Shown here: one piece after another, positions 10,131-19,700 of the stretch
How positions within the stretch are numbered: position 1 is the stretch's first letter
Layout: every line of letters starts with the position of its first letter
NCBI RefSeq assembly: GCF_002934625.1
Contig: NZ_PTJD01000001.1
Span: 571,041 to 635,040, forward strand
DNA from: Kineococcus xinjiangensis
GTDB lineage: Bacteria; Actinomycetota; Actinomycetes; Actinomycetales; Kineococcaceae
Length of the DNA stretch: 64,000 bases
Direction of reading: 5' to 3'
Notes under the pieces: model-generated
Databases searched by the model: none
Told to the model about the DNA's origin: nothing
Seen by the model: only the letters and a program-made list of their open reading frames with translations
Translations under genes and position numbers: made by a program

Positions 10131-12038
10131 TCAGCTGCGCTTGGCGCGGGCCGTCGCGCGGGCCCGGGTGGTCTGGTCGAGCTCGACCTTGCGGATGCGC
10201 ACGGCCTCCGGGGTGACCTCGACGCACTCGTCCTCGCGGCAGAACTCCAGCGCCTGCTCCAGGGACAGCTTGCGCGGGGGCACGAGCCGCTCCAGCTCGT
10301 CGCCGGTGGAGGAGCGCATGTTGGTGAGCTTCTTCTCCTTGGTGATGTTGACGTCCATGTCGTCGGCGCGGGAGTTCTCCCCGACGATCATGCCCTCGTA
10401 CACCTCGGTGGTGGGCTCGACGAACATCTGCCCGCGCTCCTGCAGGTTCGTCATGGCGAAGGACGTCGCCGCGCCGGCGCGGTCGGCCACCAGGGAGCCG
10501 GAGGCGCGGGTGCGCAGCTCGCCGACCCAGGGGCCGTAGTGGTCGAAGACGTGGTGGGCGATGCCGGTGCCGCGGGTCTCCGTGAGGAACTCCGTGCGGA
10601 AGCCGATGAGGCCGCGGGAGGGCACGACGAACTCCATGCGCACCCAGCCGGTGCCGTGGTTGGACATGCTCTCCATGCGGCCCTTGCGCACGGCGAGCAG
10701 CTGGGTGATGGCGCCGAGGTACTCCTCGGGGGAGTCGATGGTGAGGCGCTCGAACGGCTCCTGCACCTTGCCGTTCTCGTCGCGCTTCGTCACGACCTGC
10801 GGCTTGCCGACGGTGAGCTCGTAGCCCTCGCGGCGCATCTGCTCGACGAGGATCGCCAGGGCCAGCTCGCCGCGGCCCTGCACCTCCCACGCGTCGGGGC
10901 GCTCGGTGGGCAGGACGCGGACGGACACGTTGCCGACGAGCTCGCGCTCGAGGCGGTCGAGCACCTGCCTGGCGGTGACCTTCGCGCCCTTGACGCGCCC
11001 GGCCATCGGGGAGGTGTTGGTGCCGATCGTCATGGAGATCGCGGGCTCGTCGACCGTGATCAGCGGGAGGGGGCGGGGGTCCTCGGCGTCGGCGAGCGTC
11101 TCGCCGATGGTGATCTCGGGGATGCCGGCGACGGCGACGATGTCACCGGGGCCGGCGGACTCCCCCGGCACCCGCTGCAGGGCCTCGGTCACGAGCAGCT
11201 CGGTGATCTTGACGCGGTCGATGGTGCCGTCCTGCTTGCACCAGGCGACCTGCTGGCCCTTGACGAGGCGGCCGTTGTGGACGCGGCACAGCGCGAGGCG
11301 CCCGAGGAACGGGGACGCGTCGAGGTTGGTGACGTGCGCCTGCAGCGGCATCTCCGGGTCGTAGTGCGGCGCGGGCACGGCCTCGAGGATGGTCTGGAAG
11401 AGGGGCACGAGGTCCTCGGAGTCCGGCAGGCCGCCGTCGGCGGGGCGGTTGCGCGAGGCCCGCCCGTTCTTCGCCGAGGCGTAGATCACCGGCACGTCGA
11501 GGAGCGACTCGGGGTCGAGGCCCGCGGCGTCGTCGGCGACGTCGAGGAGCAGGTCGTAGGTCTCGTTGACGACGGCCTCGATGCGGGCGTCGGGTCGGTC
11601 GACCTTGTTGACGACGACGACGACGGGCAGCCCGGCCTGCAGTGCCTTGCGCAGCACGAACCGGGTCTGGGGCAGGGGCCCCTCGCTGGCGTCGACGAGG
11701 AGGACGACCCCGTCCACCATCGACAGGCCGCGCTCCACCTCGCCGCCGAAGTCGGCGTGGCCGGGGGTGTCGATGATGTTGATGGTCATGCCGCCCTCGG
11801 GCGCGCCCGGGCCGGCGTAGCGGACGGCGGTGTTCTTCGCGAGGATCGTGATGCCCTTCTCGCGCTCGAGGTCACCGGAGTCCATCACCCGGTCGGCGAC
11901 GTCGGCGTTGGCGCGGAAGGCTCCGGACTGCCAGAGCATGGCGTCGACGAGGGTGGTCTTGCCGTGGTCGACGTGGGCGACGATGGCGACGTTGCGCAGG
12001 TCCTCGCGGACCGCGGTGGCGGGGGCGGCAGTGGTCAC
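10131..12038 (-). CDS. typA: Ribosome-associated translational GTPase TypA/BipA
   Basis: About 635 residues. GTPase motifs: G1 [10 protein letters not shown]3 [10 protein letters not shown]4 NKVDRPDAR, and G5-like SAKNG. EF-G-like domains follow, and the TypA-specific C-terminal part contains [16 protein letters not shown] and [27 protein letters not shown]. It acts on ribosome assembly or stress-dependent translation, especially in cold. The GTG at 12038 (VTTAAPAT) is preferred because it lies a short distance after GGGAGG; another in-frame GTG is six codons upstream. It is a monocistronic-looking gene with a hairpin after its stop. Confidence 0.94.
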   Translation of the reverse strand: MTTAAPATAVREDLRNVAIVAHVDHGKTTLVDAMLWQSGAFRANADVADRVMDSGDLEREKGITILAKNTAVRYAGPGAPEGGMTINIIDTPGHADFGGEVERGLSMVDGVVLLVDASEGPLPQTRFVLRKALQAGLPVVVVVNKVDRPDARIEAVVNETYDLLLDVADDAAGLDPESLLDVPVIYASAKNGRASRNRPADGGLPDSEDLVPLFQTILEAVPAPHYDPEMPLQAHVTNLDASPFLGRLALCRVHNGRLVKGQQVAWCKQDGTIDRVKITELLVTEALQRVPGESAGPGDIVAVAGIPEITIGETLADAEDPRPLPLITVDEPAISMTIGTNTSPMAGRVKGAKVTARQVLDRLERELVGNVSVRVLPTERPDAWEVQGRGELALAILVEQMRREGYELTVGKPQVVTKRDENGKVQEPFERLTIDSPEEYLGAITQLLAVRKGRMESMSNHGTGWVRMEFVVPSRGLIGFRTEFLTETRGTGIAHHVFDHYGPWVGELRTRASGSLVADRAGAATSFAMTNLQERGQMFVEPTTEVYEGMIVGENSRADDMDVNITKEKKLTNMRSSTGDELERLVPPRKLSLEQALEFCREDECVEVTPEAVRIRKVELDQTTRARATARAKRS

Positions 12039-12078
12039 GGTGACCCATCCTCCCACTCGCGGGCGGTTCGTCGCGCCG

Positions 12079-12597
12079 TCAGCGCGCAGCGAGCAGCGCG
12101 CGCACCACCGGAAGGTCTCCGGCGAGCCAGTCCACGGACTCCCAGGCGTCCGCCCCGAGCCAGCGCAGCTCGTCGTGGTCCTCCAGCGGACGGGGGTCGC
12201 CGTCCACGAGCCGGGCCCACCAGACGCGCATGACGAGCGTGGGCGCGAGCGGCCAGCCGGCGGGGTCGGCGGCGGGCAGCTCCGCGCCGAGCTGCACGCG
12301 GACGCCGAGCTCCTCGCGCAGCTCCCGGTGCAGGGCCTGCTCGGGCGACTCCCCCGGCTCGGCCTTGCCGCCGGGCAGCTCCCAGCGCCCGGCGAGGGCT
12401 GCCGGGCGGCTGCGACGGGCGGCCAGCAGCCTGCGGGGGGCGCCGAGGTCGTCGACGACGGCCGCGGCCACGACGAGGCGCCGCACCTGCAGCTCCGGTC
12501 CGGCCTGGGGCGCGGGGGGCGCCTGCCGCGCGACCTGCACGCCCAGCCCCTGCACGCTCAGCCCCGCCACGCCCGAGGGGCGGGCGAGGGCGCTCAC
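12079..12597 (-). CDS. Nudix hydrolase (MutT-like)
   Basis: 172-residue (deoxy)nucleoside-triphosphate pyrophosphohydrolase. The Nudix box [24 protein letters not shown] matches Gx5Ex7REUxEExGU fully. The preceding [17 protein letters not shown] and the short C-terminal segment are like MutT/CTP pyrophosphohydrolases, so cleaning oxidised or unusual nucleotides is the likely job; the exact substrate is uncertain. The GTG start overlaps the stop of the upstream DUF305 gene by four bases (GTGA), so it is translated as the last gene of a DUF3105-DUF305-Nudix operon. The N-terminal 35 residues are low complexity, so the true start could be internal. Confidence 0.85.
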   Translation of the reverse strand: MSALARPSGVAGLSVQGLGVQVARQAPPAPQAGPELQVRRLVVAAAVVDDLGAPRRLLAARRSRPAALAGRWELPGGKAEPGESPEQALHRELREELGVRVQLGAELPAADPAGWPLAPTLVMRVWWARLVDGDPRPLEDHDELRWLGADAWESVDWLAGDLPVVRALLAAR

Positions 12598-13271
12598 GAG
12601 CCCTCCAGGGGCAGCGGCTCACCGCCGCGCTCGCGCAGCAGGTCCTCCAGCACCTTCGACTCCTGCCGCTGCCCGGCGGCGATCGCGCCGGCCAGGTTCC
12701 GCACCTGCTCGGTGGTGGCGCGGTCGCGGGCGGTCTCGGCCATCTCCAGCCCCCCCTCGTGGTGGCGCAGCATGAGCTGGAGGAACCGCAGCTGGAGGGC
12801 GCGGCCGTCCAGCTCCTGCAGCTCGGCCAGCTCCGCGGGCGTGGCCATCCCCGGCATGGTCGCCGAACCCGCCGCGGCCCGCCCCTCGTGGCCGTGACCG
12901 GTTCCCCCGTCCGGGTGCATCCACCGCATGGCCTGCCCGGGAGCGGCCAGCGAGCGACCCCAGGAGATGAGCATCGACTGCATGCGCCCGACCTGGTTCT
13001 GCTGGGTGAGCAGGATGTCGAGGGCCAGGGTGTCCACCTCCGCCTCGTCCTCGACGTCCCCGTCGAGGCGCTGCACGGCCGTGGTGGCCATGCCCACCGC
13101 CTGGGCGTGGTGGGTGGACATGTCGCGGGCGAAGCCCACGTCGACGGAGGACTCCTCCGGCGCGCTGGGCAGCGCCCTGCCGGCCAGCACGCCGACCAGC
13201 AGCGCCAGGACGGCGGCGGCCACCGTGAGGACCGTCGTGCGCTGCGACCGGCGGCCACCCGCCGACGGCAT
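12594..13271 (-). CDS. DUF305 protein, membrane-anchored, His/Met-rich
   Basis: 225 residues. An N-terminal hydrophobic anchor (TTVLTVAAAVLALLVGVLAG) is followed by an extracytoplasmic four-helix DUF305 domain with two equivalent halves: VGFARDMSTHHAQAVGMA and LQLMLRHHEGGLEMA. A His-, Gly- and Met-rich linker (HPDGGTGHGHEG) lies between the halves. DUF305 proteins are often near copper or other metal-stress genes, and the HH-containing helices could bind metal; that role is inferred. Its ATG shares a base with the DUF3105 stop (TGATG) and its stop overlaps the Nudix start, so all three are one operon. Confidence 0.85.
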   Translation of the reverse strand: MPSAGGRRSQRTTVLTVAAAVLALLVGVLAGRALPSAPEESSVDVGFARDMSTHHAQAVGMATTAVQRLDGDVEDEAEVDTLALDILLTQQNQVGRMQSMLISWGRSLAAPGQAMRWMHPDGGTGHGHEGRAAAGSATMPGMATPAELAELQELDGRALQLRFLQLMLRHHEGGLEMAETARDRATTEQVRNLAGAIAAGQRQESKVLEDLLRERGGEPLPLEGS

Positions 13272-13921
13272 CACGACGTGGGCGTCCCGGTGCCACCGGT
13301 GCACGGGGCCCCGGGCTCGGGGGTCTGCGGTCCCTGCTGGAACTTCTTCAGGAACTCGTCGAGGCGCTTGTCGCTCGCGCCCTCCAGCTCGAGCTGGTTG
13401 TTCCAGGCCGTGGCCACGACGGGCGCGGGGAGGTCCTCGCGGGGGGCGAGGAGGACGTACTGCTGGTTGGCCACGAGGGTCTTCAGCTCGCTGACCTGCT
13501 GCTCCGCCAGGTCGGGGCGGTAGGTGATCCAGACGGCGCCGTGCTCCATGCTGTGCACAGCGTTCTCGTCGCGGACGGGCTCGTCGTAGATGCCGCAGTT
13601 CTGCCACACGAAGTCGTGCTCGCCGCCCGCGGGCGGGTTCTCCGTGTAGGCGACGTCTTCCTCGGTGTGCGCGCCGGCCTCGTACGTGAAGGTCTTCACG
13701 GCGTCCAGGCTCGGCGGGCGGTGGCTGGCGATGACGCCCGCCACGATCGCGATCACGGCGACGGCGGCGACCGCGATGCCGCCGACGACGAGCAGGCGGC
13801 TGCGGCGCTCCTTGCCGCGCTGCTCCCGCTGCATCTTCGCGACGCGCTCGGCGCGCAGGACCCGTGCCGCCTCGCTGTCGCGGTGCGCTGCCTGCTCCGG
13901 CCCGTCCGTGGTTCCCGCCAT
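13271..13921 (-). CDS. DUF3105 membrane-anchored protein
   Basis: 216 residues. The charged N-terminus (AERVAKMQREQRGKERR) is followed by one transmembrane segment (LLVVGGIAVAAVAVIAIVAGVIA) and an exported DUF3105 domain containing YTENPPAGGEHDFVWQNCGIY and ENAVHSMEHGAVWITYRPDL, the family's characteristic conserved blocks. Function is unknown in this family. It commonly accompanies DUF305, as here where the genes overlap, suggesting a joint extracytoplasmic role. The ATG at 13921 follows GGAGGAAC; upstream codons are Arg-rich and not family-like. Confidence 0.85.
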   Translation of the reverse strand: MAGTTDGPEQAAHRDSEAARVLRAERVAKMQREQRGKERRSRLLVVGGIAVAAVAVIAIVAGVIASHRPPSLDAVKTFTYEAGAHTEEDVAYTENPPAGGEHDFVWQNCGIYDEPVRDENAVHSMEHGAVWITYRPDLAEQQVSELKTLVANQQYVLLAPREDLPAPVVATAWNNQLELEGASDKRLDEFLKKFQQGPQTPEPGAPCTGGTGTPTS

Positions 13922-14007
13922 GACCCGCCGTTCCTCCTGGATGCCGTCGTCCGTGTGCCCGGCGGTTGACCGCCGCCTCAAGCGTCGCACGTCCCTCCCG
14001 CGCGCCG

Positions 14008-14043
14008 CCCCCGCCCCCGCCCCGGACGCGTCGGGGGCGGGGG
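14008..14043 (-). terminator. GC-rich hairpin ending the oligopeptide ABC operon
   Basis: Twelve-bp perfect arms at 14008-14019 and 14032-14043 lie just after the stop of the ATPase gene and before DUF3105. All-G/C arms make it very stable. Confidence 0.6.
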
Positions 14044-14061
14044 CCGGGCACGGCAGCGCGG

Positions 14062-15831
14062 TCAGGCCCCCAGCGCGATGCTCCCGCCGGGGATCGCGTC
14101 GAGGAGCTGGCGGGTGTACGCCTGCCTCGGGTTCGCGAAGACCTCGTCCGTGGTGGCCGCCTCGACGAGCCTGCCCTTCTGCATGACGCAGACGTCGTCG
14201 GCGATCTGGCGCACCACACCCAGGTCGTGGGTGATGAACAGGTACGACAGGCCGAGCTGCGCCTGCAGGTCGTTGAGGAGGGTGAGGATCTGCGCCTGCA
14301 CCAGCACGTCGAGGGCGGAGACCGCCTCGTCGCAGACCAGCACCTCGGGCTGCAGCGCGAGGGCCCGCGCGATGGCGACGCGCTGGCGCTGCCCGCCGGA
14401 GAGCTCGTTGGGGAAGCGGCGCATCGTGGAGGTCGGGAGGGAGACCTTGTCCAGCAGGTCGCGCACCCGGGCCTCGCGGGACTTGGCGTCGCCGACCTTG
14501 TGCACCCGCAGCGGCTCCTCGATGGAGCGGTAGATGCTGTAGGTCGGGTCGAGCGAGCCGTAGGGGTTCTGGAAGATCGGCTGGACGCGGCGGCGGAAGT
14601 CGAACCGCTGCCGCTTGTCGAGCTTCGTCAGGTCGACCCCGTCGAACAGCACCCGGCCGGAGGTGATGGGCAGCAGGTTGAGCACCATCTGGGCGACGGT
14701 GGACTTGCCCGAGCCGGACTCCCCCACGATCGCCATGGTGGTGCCGCGGCGGACGCTGAAGCTGACGTCGTCGACGGCCTTGAGCTGCTCCCCGCGCACG
14801 CCGGAGCCGCGGAGGGTGAACACCTTGGTGAGGTTCTCCACGCGGATGACGTCGTGGCCGGTGTCCGCGACGGGTGCGTGGACCCCGTCGGCGGCCTCGA
14901 CCCGCGCGTGGGCCTCCTCGGCGGCCCGCTCGGCGCGCTCGAGGACCTCGCTGCGCACGGCGGAGGTGATGCGCCGCGACGACAGCGACGGCGCGGCCTG
15001 CACGAGGCGCTTGGTGTAGGGGTGCTGCGGGTCCTGCAGCACCTCCAGCGCCGGGCCGGACTCGGCGACGCGGCCCTTGTACATCACCACGATGTGCTCG
15101 GCGCGCTCCGCGGCGAGGCCGAGGTCGTGGGTGATGAGCAGGACGGCGGTGCCCAGTTCCCTCGTCAGCCCGTCGAGGTGGTCGAGGATCTGCCGCTGCA
15201 CCGTCACGTCGAGCGCAGAGGTCGGCTCGTCGGCGATCAGCAGGCGCGGGCGGGCGGCCAGGCCGATGGCGATGAGGGTGCGCTGGCGCATGCCGCCGGA
15301 GAACTCGTGCGGGTACTGCTTGGTGCGCCGCTCGGCGTCGGCGAGACCCGCCTCCTCCAGCAGCTCCGCAGCGCGGCGCTTCGCGGCCGCCCCGGAGGCG
15401 ACGCCGTTGGCGATGAGCGCCTCGCGGACCTGGTAGCCGATGGTCCAGACCGGGTTGAGGTTGGACATGGGGTCCTGCGGGACGAGCCCGATGGACTTGC
15501 CGCGCAGCGCCATCATCTCGCGCTGGCCGGCGCGGGCGATGTCCTTGCCCTCGAAGAGGATCTGCCCGCTCGTGACGCGGCCCGTCCCGGGCAGCAGGCC
15601 CATGACCGCCATGGCGGAGGTGGACTTGCCGGATCCGGACTCGCCGACGACGGCGACGGTCTGCCCCGGGTAGACGGTGAGGCTCGCGCCCTGCACGGCG
15701 GGCACGTCGCGGCCGTTGGAGCGGAAGGTCACGTGCAGGTCGCGGACGTCCAGCAGCGGCTGGGTGTCGTCGCGGTCGGTGCGCTGCACCCAGCCGGGAC
15801 GGTCGGATCCGGCGGGGACGGCGTGGCTCAT
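14062..15831 (-). CDS. Dipeptide/oligopeptide ABC transporter ATPase, two fused nucleotide-binding domains (DppD-DppF type)
   Basis: 589 residues comprising two complete ABC ATPases in one chain. The first has Walker A GESGSGKST at about residue 57, signature FSGGMRQR and Walker B LLIADEPTSALD. The second has Walker A GESGSGKST at about residue 374, signature LSGGQRQR and Walker B LVCDEAVSALD. An acidic/Glu-Arg linker around 290-330 joins them. Oligopeptide-type regulatory segments (HPYTKRLVQAAPSL) are present in the first half. It powers import through the two permeases encoded immediately upstream; its start overlaps the permease stop by four bases. In the second half Walker B has Ala instead of Pro (DEAVSALD), a common variant. 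Confidence 0.93.
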   Translation of the reverse strand: MSHAVPAGSDRPGWVQRTDRDDTQPLLDVRDLHVTFRSNGRDVPAVQGASLTVYPGQTVAVVGESGSGKSTSAMAVMGLLPGTGRVTSGQILFEGKDIARAGQREMMALRGKSIGLVPQDPMSNLNPVWTIGYQVREALIANGVASGAAAKRRAAELLEEAGLADAERRTKQYPHEFSGGMRQRTLIAIGLAARPRLLIADEPTSALDVTVQRQILDHLDGLTRELGTAVLLITHDLGLAAERAEHIVVMYKGRVAESGPALEVLQDPQHPYTKRLVQAAPSLSSRRITSAVRSEVLERAERAAEEAHARVEAADGVHAPVADTGHDVIRVENLTKVFTLRGSGVRGEQLKAVDDVSFSVRRGTTMAIVGESGSGKSTVAQMVLNLLPITSGRVLFDGVDLTKLDKRQRFDFRRRVQPIFQNPYGSLDPTYSIYRSIEEPLRVHKVGDAKSREARVRDLLDKVSLPTSTMRRFPNELSGGQRQRVAIARALALQPEVLVCDEAVSALDVLVQAQILTLLNDLQAQLGLSYLFITHDLGVVRQIADDVCVMQKGRLVEAATTDEVFANPRQAYTRQLLDAIPGGSIALGA

Positions 15832-16787
15832 CGCTTCCGGCCCTTCGGGTCGAGGGCGTCGCGCACCGCGTCGCCGAGCATGATGAAGCTGAGGACGGTC
15901 AGGGACAGCGCCGCGGCCGGGTAGAGCAGCACCTGGGGGGCGACGCGGAGCTGGTTCTGCGCGGCGCTGATGTCGCCGCCCCAGGACACGATGCTCGGGT
16001 GCAGGCCGATGCCGAGGAACGACAGGGTGGCCTCGGTGGCGATGTAGATGCCGAGCGACACCGTGGCGATGACGATGACCGGGCTGAGCGCGTTCGGGAT
16101 GGCGTGGCGCAGCATCGTGGACATCGACGAGGACCCCAGCGCGCGGGAGGCGGTGATGAACTCCGCCTGCCTCACCTCGAGGACGGCGCCGCGCATGATG
16201 CGGGCCACCTGGGGCCAGCCGAACACGGTGAGCACCATGGCGACGGTCAGGGAGGTGCGGCCCTCCGAGACCTGCATCAGGACGATCGCGCCGAGGATCA
16301 GCGGGATGGCGAAGAAGATGTCGGCCACGCGCGAGAGCAGGGAGTCGAGGCGCCCCCCGAAGAAGCCGGCCAGCGCGCCGACGGTGCCGCCGATGAGGAC
16401 CGTGCCCAGCGTGGCCAGGACCCCCACGAGCACCGAGGGCCGGGCACCGTAGATGACGCGCGCGTAGATGTCGCAGCCCAGCTGGGTGAAGCCCAGGGGG
16501 TGCCCCGCCCGGGGGCCCTGCATGGTGTTCGCCAGGTCGCAGTCGCGGGGACCCTGGTCGGTGAAGAGCCCCGGCGCGACCGCCACGGTGATGACGAGCA
16601 GGATGAGCGCAGAGGAGATCAGGAACAGCGGCCGGGTGCGCAGCTGGCGCCAGGCGTCGCCCCAGAGGCTCGCCGGCGGGGCCGTCTCGTCGAGGGAGTC
16701 GGTCGCCTGCAGCGGCGTCTCGTCCGGCGGTGCGACGTAGCGCTCCTGACCCCGGCGCGGGGTCTTCGACTGCAGCGGCTCAGGCAT
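15828..16787 (-). CDS. Peptide ABC transporter permease (DppC/OppC type)
   Basis: 319-residue inner-membrane subunit. The cytoplasmic N-terminus contains the oppC_N-like block WRQLRTRPLFLISSALILL, about six transmembrane helices follow, and the binding-protein-dependent transport motif (EAA loop) appears as ASRALGSSSMSTMLRHAIPNALSP. The segment DQGPRDCDLANTMQGPRAGHPLGFTQLGCDIYARVIYGAR is typical of DppC extracellular loops. It overlaps the upstream permease by 8 bp and the downstream ATPase by 4 bp, indicating tight translational coupling. Confidence 0.92.
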   Translation of the reverse strand: MPEPLQSKTPRRGQERYVAPPDETPLQATDSLDETAPPASLWGDAWRQLRTRPLFLISSALILLVITVAVAPGLFTDQGPRDCDLANTMQGPRAGHPLGFTQLGCDIYARVIYGARPSVLVGVLATLGTVLIGGTVGALAGFFGGRLDSLLSRVADIFFAIPLILGAIVLMQVSEGRTSLTVAMVLTVFGWPQVARIMRGAVLEVRQAEFITASRALGSSSMSTMLRHAIPNALSPVIVIATVSLGIYIATEATLSFLGIGLHPSIVSWGGDISAAQNQLRVAPQVLLYPAAALSLTVLSFIMLGDAVRDALDPKGRKR

Positions 16788-17706
16788 AGCGGATCCTCGG
16801 GTCCAGGACGGCGTAGAGCAGGTCGACGAGCAGGCTCGCGAGCAGGTAGACCATCACCAGCACCGTCACGAACGAGACGACCGTCGTGCCCTGACCGCGG
16901 ATGACCGCCTGGTAGAGCGTGCCGCCGACGCCGTTCACGTTGAAGATGCCCTCCGTGACGATGGCCCCGGCCATCAGGGCGCCCAGGTCGGTGCCCAGGA
17001 ACGTCACGACGGGGATGAGCGAGTTGCGCAGCACGTGCACGCTGACGACACGGGGACGCGAGAGCCCCTTCGCGGTGGCCGTGCGGACGTGGTCGGCGCT
17101 GAGGTTGTCGGCGACGGAGTTGCGCGTCAGCCGCAGGACGTACGCGAAGGACGTGGCTCCCAGCACGATGCCCGGCAGCAGCAACTGCCGCCAGCTCTCC
17201 TCCTGGCCCACCGTCGCGGGCAGCAGTTCCAGCTTCAGGCCGATGACGAACTGCGCGACGAACCCGATCACGAAGATCGGGATGGCGATGACGATGAGGC
17301 TGACGATGAGGACCGTGGCGTCGAAGAACCCGCCGCGGCGCAGGCCGGCGATGAGGCCGAAGCCGATGCCGAAGACGGCCTCGACCGCGAGGGCGATCAG
17401 CGCGAGGCGGATCGTCACGGGGAAGGCGTTGGCCATCAGCTCGACGACCGGCCGGCCGGTGAAGGCCGTGCCGAAGTCCAGGGTGAGGATGCCCTTGACG
17501 TAGAGCAGGTACTGGACGATGAAGGGCTTGTCGAGGTTGTACTCGGCCCGGATCTGCTCCAGCACACCGGGGGGCGGCGGGCGCTCCCCGAACAGCGCCC
17601 TGATCGGGTCACCGGGCAGCAGGAACACCATCGCGTAGATCAAGAGCGTGGCACCGAAGAACACGGGCACCATCTGCAGCAGACGGCGTCCGACGTACCA
17701 AACCAT
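16780..17706 (-). CDS. Peptide ABC transporter permease (DppB/OppB type)
   Basis: 308 residues, six predicted membrane helices. Starts MVWYVGRRLLQMVPVFFGATLLIYAMVFLLPGDPIRALFG, the hallmark N-terminus of OppB/DppB proteins, and has the EAA-type loop TATAKGLSRPRVVSVHVLRNSLIPVVTFLG. The ATG at 17706 (or adjacent GTG) follows CGAGGAGGCGAG; a further in-frame ATG nine codons upstream would include the ribosome site itself and is less likely. It pairs with the downstream DppC-like subunit. A strong hairpin separates it from the substrate-binding-protein gene. Confidence 0.92.
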   Translation of the reverse strand: MVWYVGRRLLQMVPVFFGATLLIYAMVFLLPGDPIRALFGERPPPPGVLEQIRAEYNLDKPFIVQYLLYVKGILTLDFGTAFTGRPVVELMANAFPVTIRLALIALAVEAVFGIGFGLIAGLRRGGFFDATVLIVSLIVIAIPIFVIGFVAQFVIGLKLELLPATVGQEESWRQLLLPGIVLGATSFAYVLRLTRNSVADNLSADHVRTATAKGLSRPRVVSVHVLRNSLIPVVTFLGTDLGALMAGAIVTEGIFNVNGVGGTLYQAVIRGQGTTVVSFVTVLVMVYLLASLLVDLLYAVLDPRIRYA

Positions 17707-17785
17707 CACTCGCCTCCTCGGGGACGATCGCATCGTCGCGAGCGCCCGCGCGGAGACTACCTTCCCGCCGGGCGCACCTCATGCA

Positions 17786-17825
17786 GGTACGGGGTGGCGG
17801 CACCTGTGTGCCGCCACCCCGTACC
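17786..17825 (-). promoter_or_regulatory. Intercistronic hairpin between the peptide SBP and its permease genes (attenuator/3' stabiliser)
   Basis: Perfect 17-bp arms (17786-17802 and 17809-17825) with a 6-nt loop, only 14 bp after the SBP stop. Hairpins here are known in binding-protein operons to terminate or protect the upstream message so that the SBP is made in excess over the membrane subunits. Confidence 0.75.
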
Positions 17826-17839
17826 GGGCCTTCAGCGGG

Positions 17840-19555
17840 TCACTTCTTCTCGATCTGGTCGTAGATCGGGACGCTGTCCCAGCCGAAGTCCACGTTCGCC
17901 ACGTTCTCGCTGTAACCACCGGAGACGTTCTGGTACCACAGCGGGACGTGCGGCAGGTCCTTGAAGAGGATCTCCTGCGCTTCCTTGAGGATCGCCTGCT
18001 GCTCGTCCTGGTCCTCGGTGGCGGCGGCCTTGGCGATGAGGGCGTCGAACTCCGGGTTGGAGTAGTCGCCGTCGTTGCCGCTGGCCCCGGTGACGTGGAT
18101 GTCGGCGAGGAAGTTCATCGCGCTCGGGTAGTCCGCCTGCCAGCCGGAGCGGAACGCGCCGCCGACGTTGCGGGCGGTGCGGTCGTCGAGGAACTGGCTG
18201 AACGTCGGGTACGGCTTCGCCTCGGCCTGGATGCCCAGGGTCTGGCGCAGGCTGTTGGTCACCGCGTCCACCCACGCCTGGTGCGGGCCGTCGGAGTTGT
18301 AGGCGAGCAGGAAGCTGCCGTCCCAGGGCGAGATGGCATCGGCCTGCGCCCACAGCTCCTTGGCCTTCTCCGGGTCGTAGTCGAGGACGTCGTTGCCGGG
18401 GATGTCGGGGCTGTAGCCGGGCACCACCGGGGACGTGAAGTCCTTGGCCGGGGTGCGGGTGCCCTGGAAGATCGCCTCGGTGATCTTCTCCCGGTCGATC
18501 GTGTGGGAGATGGCCGCGCGACGCAGGCGGCCCTCCTCGCCCGAGAAGTGCGGCAGGTTCTCGGGGATCGTGAAGTCCTGGAAGATCGCGGCCGGCTTGT
18601 TGACCGCCCGCTCACCGAGGTCCGCCTCGAAGGTGGTCAGGGCGCCGTCCGGGATCTGGTCCAGGACGTCGAGCTGGCCCTGCTGCAGCTCCGTGTACGC
18701 CGCGTCGAGGGAGGCGTAGAAGATGAAGCTCAGGCCGTCGTTCTTCGCCTCGCGGGGGCCCTCGTAGGTCTCGTTGGCGACGAGGTCGATGCGCTGGTCG
18801 TGCTTCCAGGCGCCCTCCCCGGCCAGCTTGTACGGGCCGTTGCCGATCGGGTTCTCCCCGAACGCCTCCATGTCCTCGAAGGCGGCCTCGGGCAGCGGGT
18901 AGAAGGCCGAGTAGCCGAGCCGCAGCGGGAAGTCGGCGGCCTGCTGGGACAGCGTGATCGTGAAGGTCTGGTCGTCGATGACCTTCAGGCCCGACAGCTC
19001 CTTGACGGTCGAGTCCTCCGCGGAGACCTCGTCGTAGCCCTCGATCAGCGCGAAGTAGTAGCTCGACTTGTGGGCGTTGGGCCCGTAGGCGCCGTAGTTC
19101 CACGCGTCCACGAAGGAGCTCGCGGTGACGGGGCTGCCGTCGGAGAACTTCGCGCCCTCCTTGAGCTTGACCGTGAAGGTCTTCGAGTCCTCGGTCTCGA
19201 TCGACTCCGCCAGGTCGTTGACAGGGGTGCCGTCGGCCTTGTAGTAGACCAGCCCCGAGAAGATGGAGTTGATGATCCGGGCGCCGCCGACCTCGTTGGT
19301 GTTGGTCGGGATCAGCGGGTTCTCGGGCTCGGAGCCGTTCGCGGTGACGATCGCGGTACCGCCGCTCTCGTCCCCGCTGCCCGCGTCGTCTCCCCCGCCC
19401 CCGTCACCGCCGCTGCAGGCGGTGAGCGCCAGGGTGGTGGCGGCGGCGAGCGCGAGGCCCCGGACGCCGCGCATCGAGGCGCGACGGGTCGGGGTCGCGC
19501 CCTCGTCGGACGTGGCGGACATGGCCTCGGCCACGGCCTTCCTGAAGATGCTCAC
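17840..19555 (-). CDS. Peptide ABC transporter substrate-binding lipoprotein (SBP_bac_5 family)
   Basis: 571 residues. The N-terminal signal ends in a lipobox (LALAAATTLALTAC|SGG, Cys anchored), then a Gly/Asp/Ser-rich linker and a family 5 domain: NPLIPTNTNEVGGARIINSIFSGLVYY, LKEGAKFSDGSPVTASSFVDAWNYGA, GNGPYKLAGEGAW and the C-terminal GWQADYPSAMNFLADIHVTG. It captures oligopeptides outside the membrane for the downstream permeases. The GTG at 19555 was chosen for the AGGAG eight bases before it, but two internal Met (at codons 12 and 28) are possible and would shorten the unusually long n-region. First gene of the operon, with a long upstream regulatory region. Confidence 0.9.
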   Translation of the reverse strand: MSIFRKAVAEAMSATSDEGATPTRRASMRGVRGLALAAATTLALTACSGGDGGGGDDAGSGDESGGTAIVTANGSEPENPLIPTNTNEVGGARIINSIFSGLVYYKADGTPVNDLAESIETEDSKTFTVKLKEGAKFSDGSPVTASSFVDAWNYGAYGPNAHKSSYYFALIEGYDEVSAEDSTVKELSGLKVIDDQTFTITLSQQAADFPLRLGYSAFYPLPEAAFEDMEAFGENPIGNGPYKLAGEGAWKHDQRIDLVANETYEGPREAKNDGLSFIFYASLDAAYTELQQGQLDVLDQIPDGALTTFEADLGERAVNKPAAIFQDFTIPENLPHFSGEEGRLRRAAISHTIDREKITEAIFQGTRTPAKDFTSPVVPGYSPDIPGNDVLDYDPEKAKELWAQADAISPWDGSFLLAYNSDGPHQAWVDAVTNSLRQTLGIQAEAKPYPTFSQFLDDRTARNVGGAFRSGWQADYPSAMNFLADIHVTGASGNDGDYSNPEFDALIAKAAATEDQDEQQAILKEAQEILFKDLPHVPLWYQNVSGGYSENVANVDFGWDSVPIYDQIEKK

Positions 19556-19614
19556 GACACAACTCCTCTTCGCTGAGGACGGCCCACGGGTACCCACCCG
19601 CGTCCGGACCGCCT

Positions 19615-19700
19615 GTTGCAGGATGTTTTCCTTCGGCGATCGCGGAGGACGCTAACACCTCCGTCGCCGATGACGAACGCAACGGGGTCCATCCTGCAAC
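19615..19700. promoter_or_regulatory. Spaced inverted repeat upstream of the peptide transporter operon
   Basis: Two 11-bp arms (GTTGCAGGATG at 19615-19625 and CATCCTGCAAC at 19690-19700) are exactly complementary and separated by 64 bp, 60 bp upstream of the first gene. They may be two binding sites for one dimeric regulator with DNA looping; the regulator is unknown. Confidence 0.5.

Noticed and set aside
6267-12233. A nearly 6-kb open plus-strand frame (about 1,990 codons)
   Set aside because: It is antisense to the FtsH-like, mshB and typA genes; composition (Ala/Gly/Val/Arg/His repeats without domains) is that of a high-GC shadow frame.
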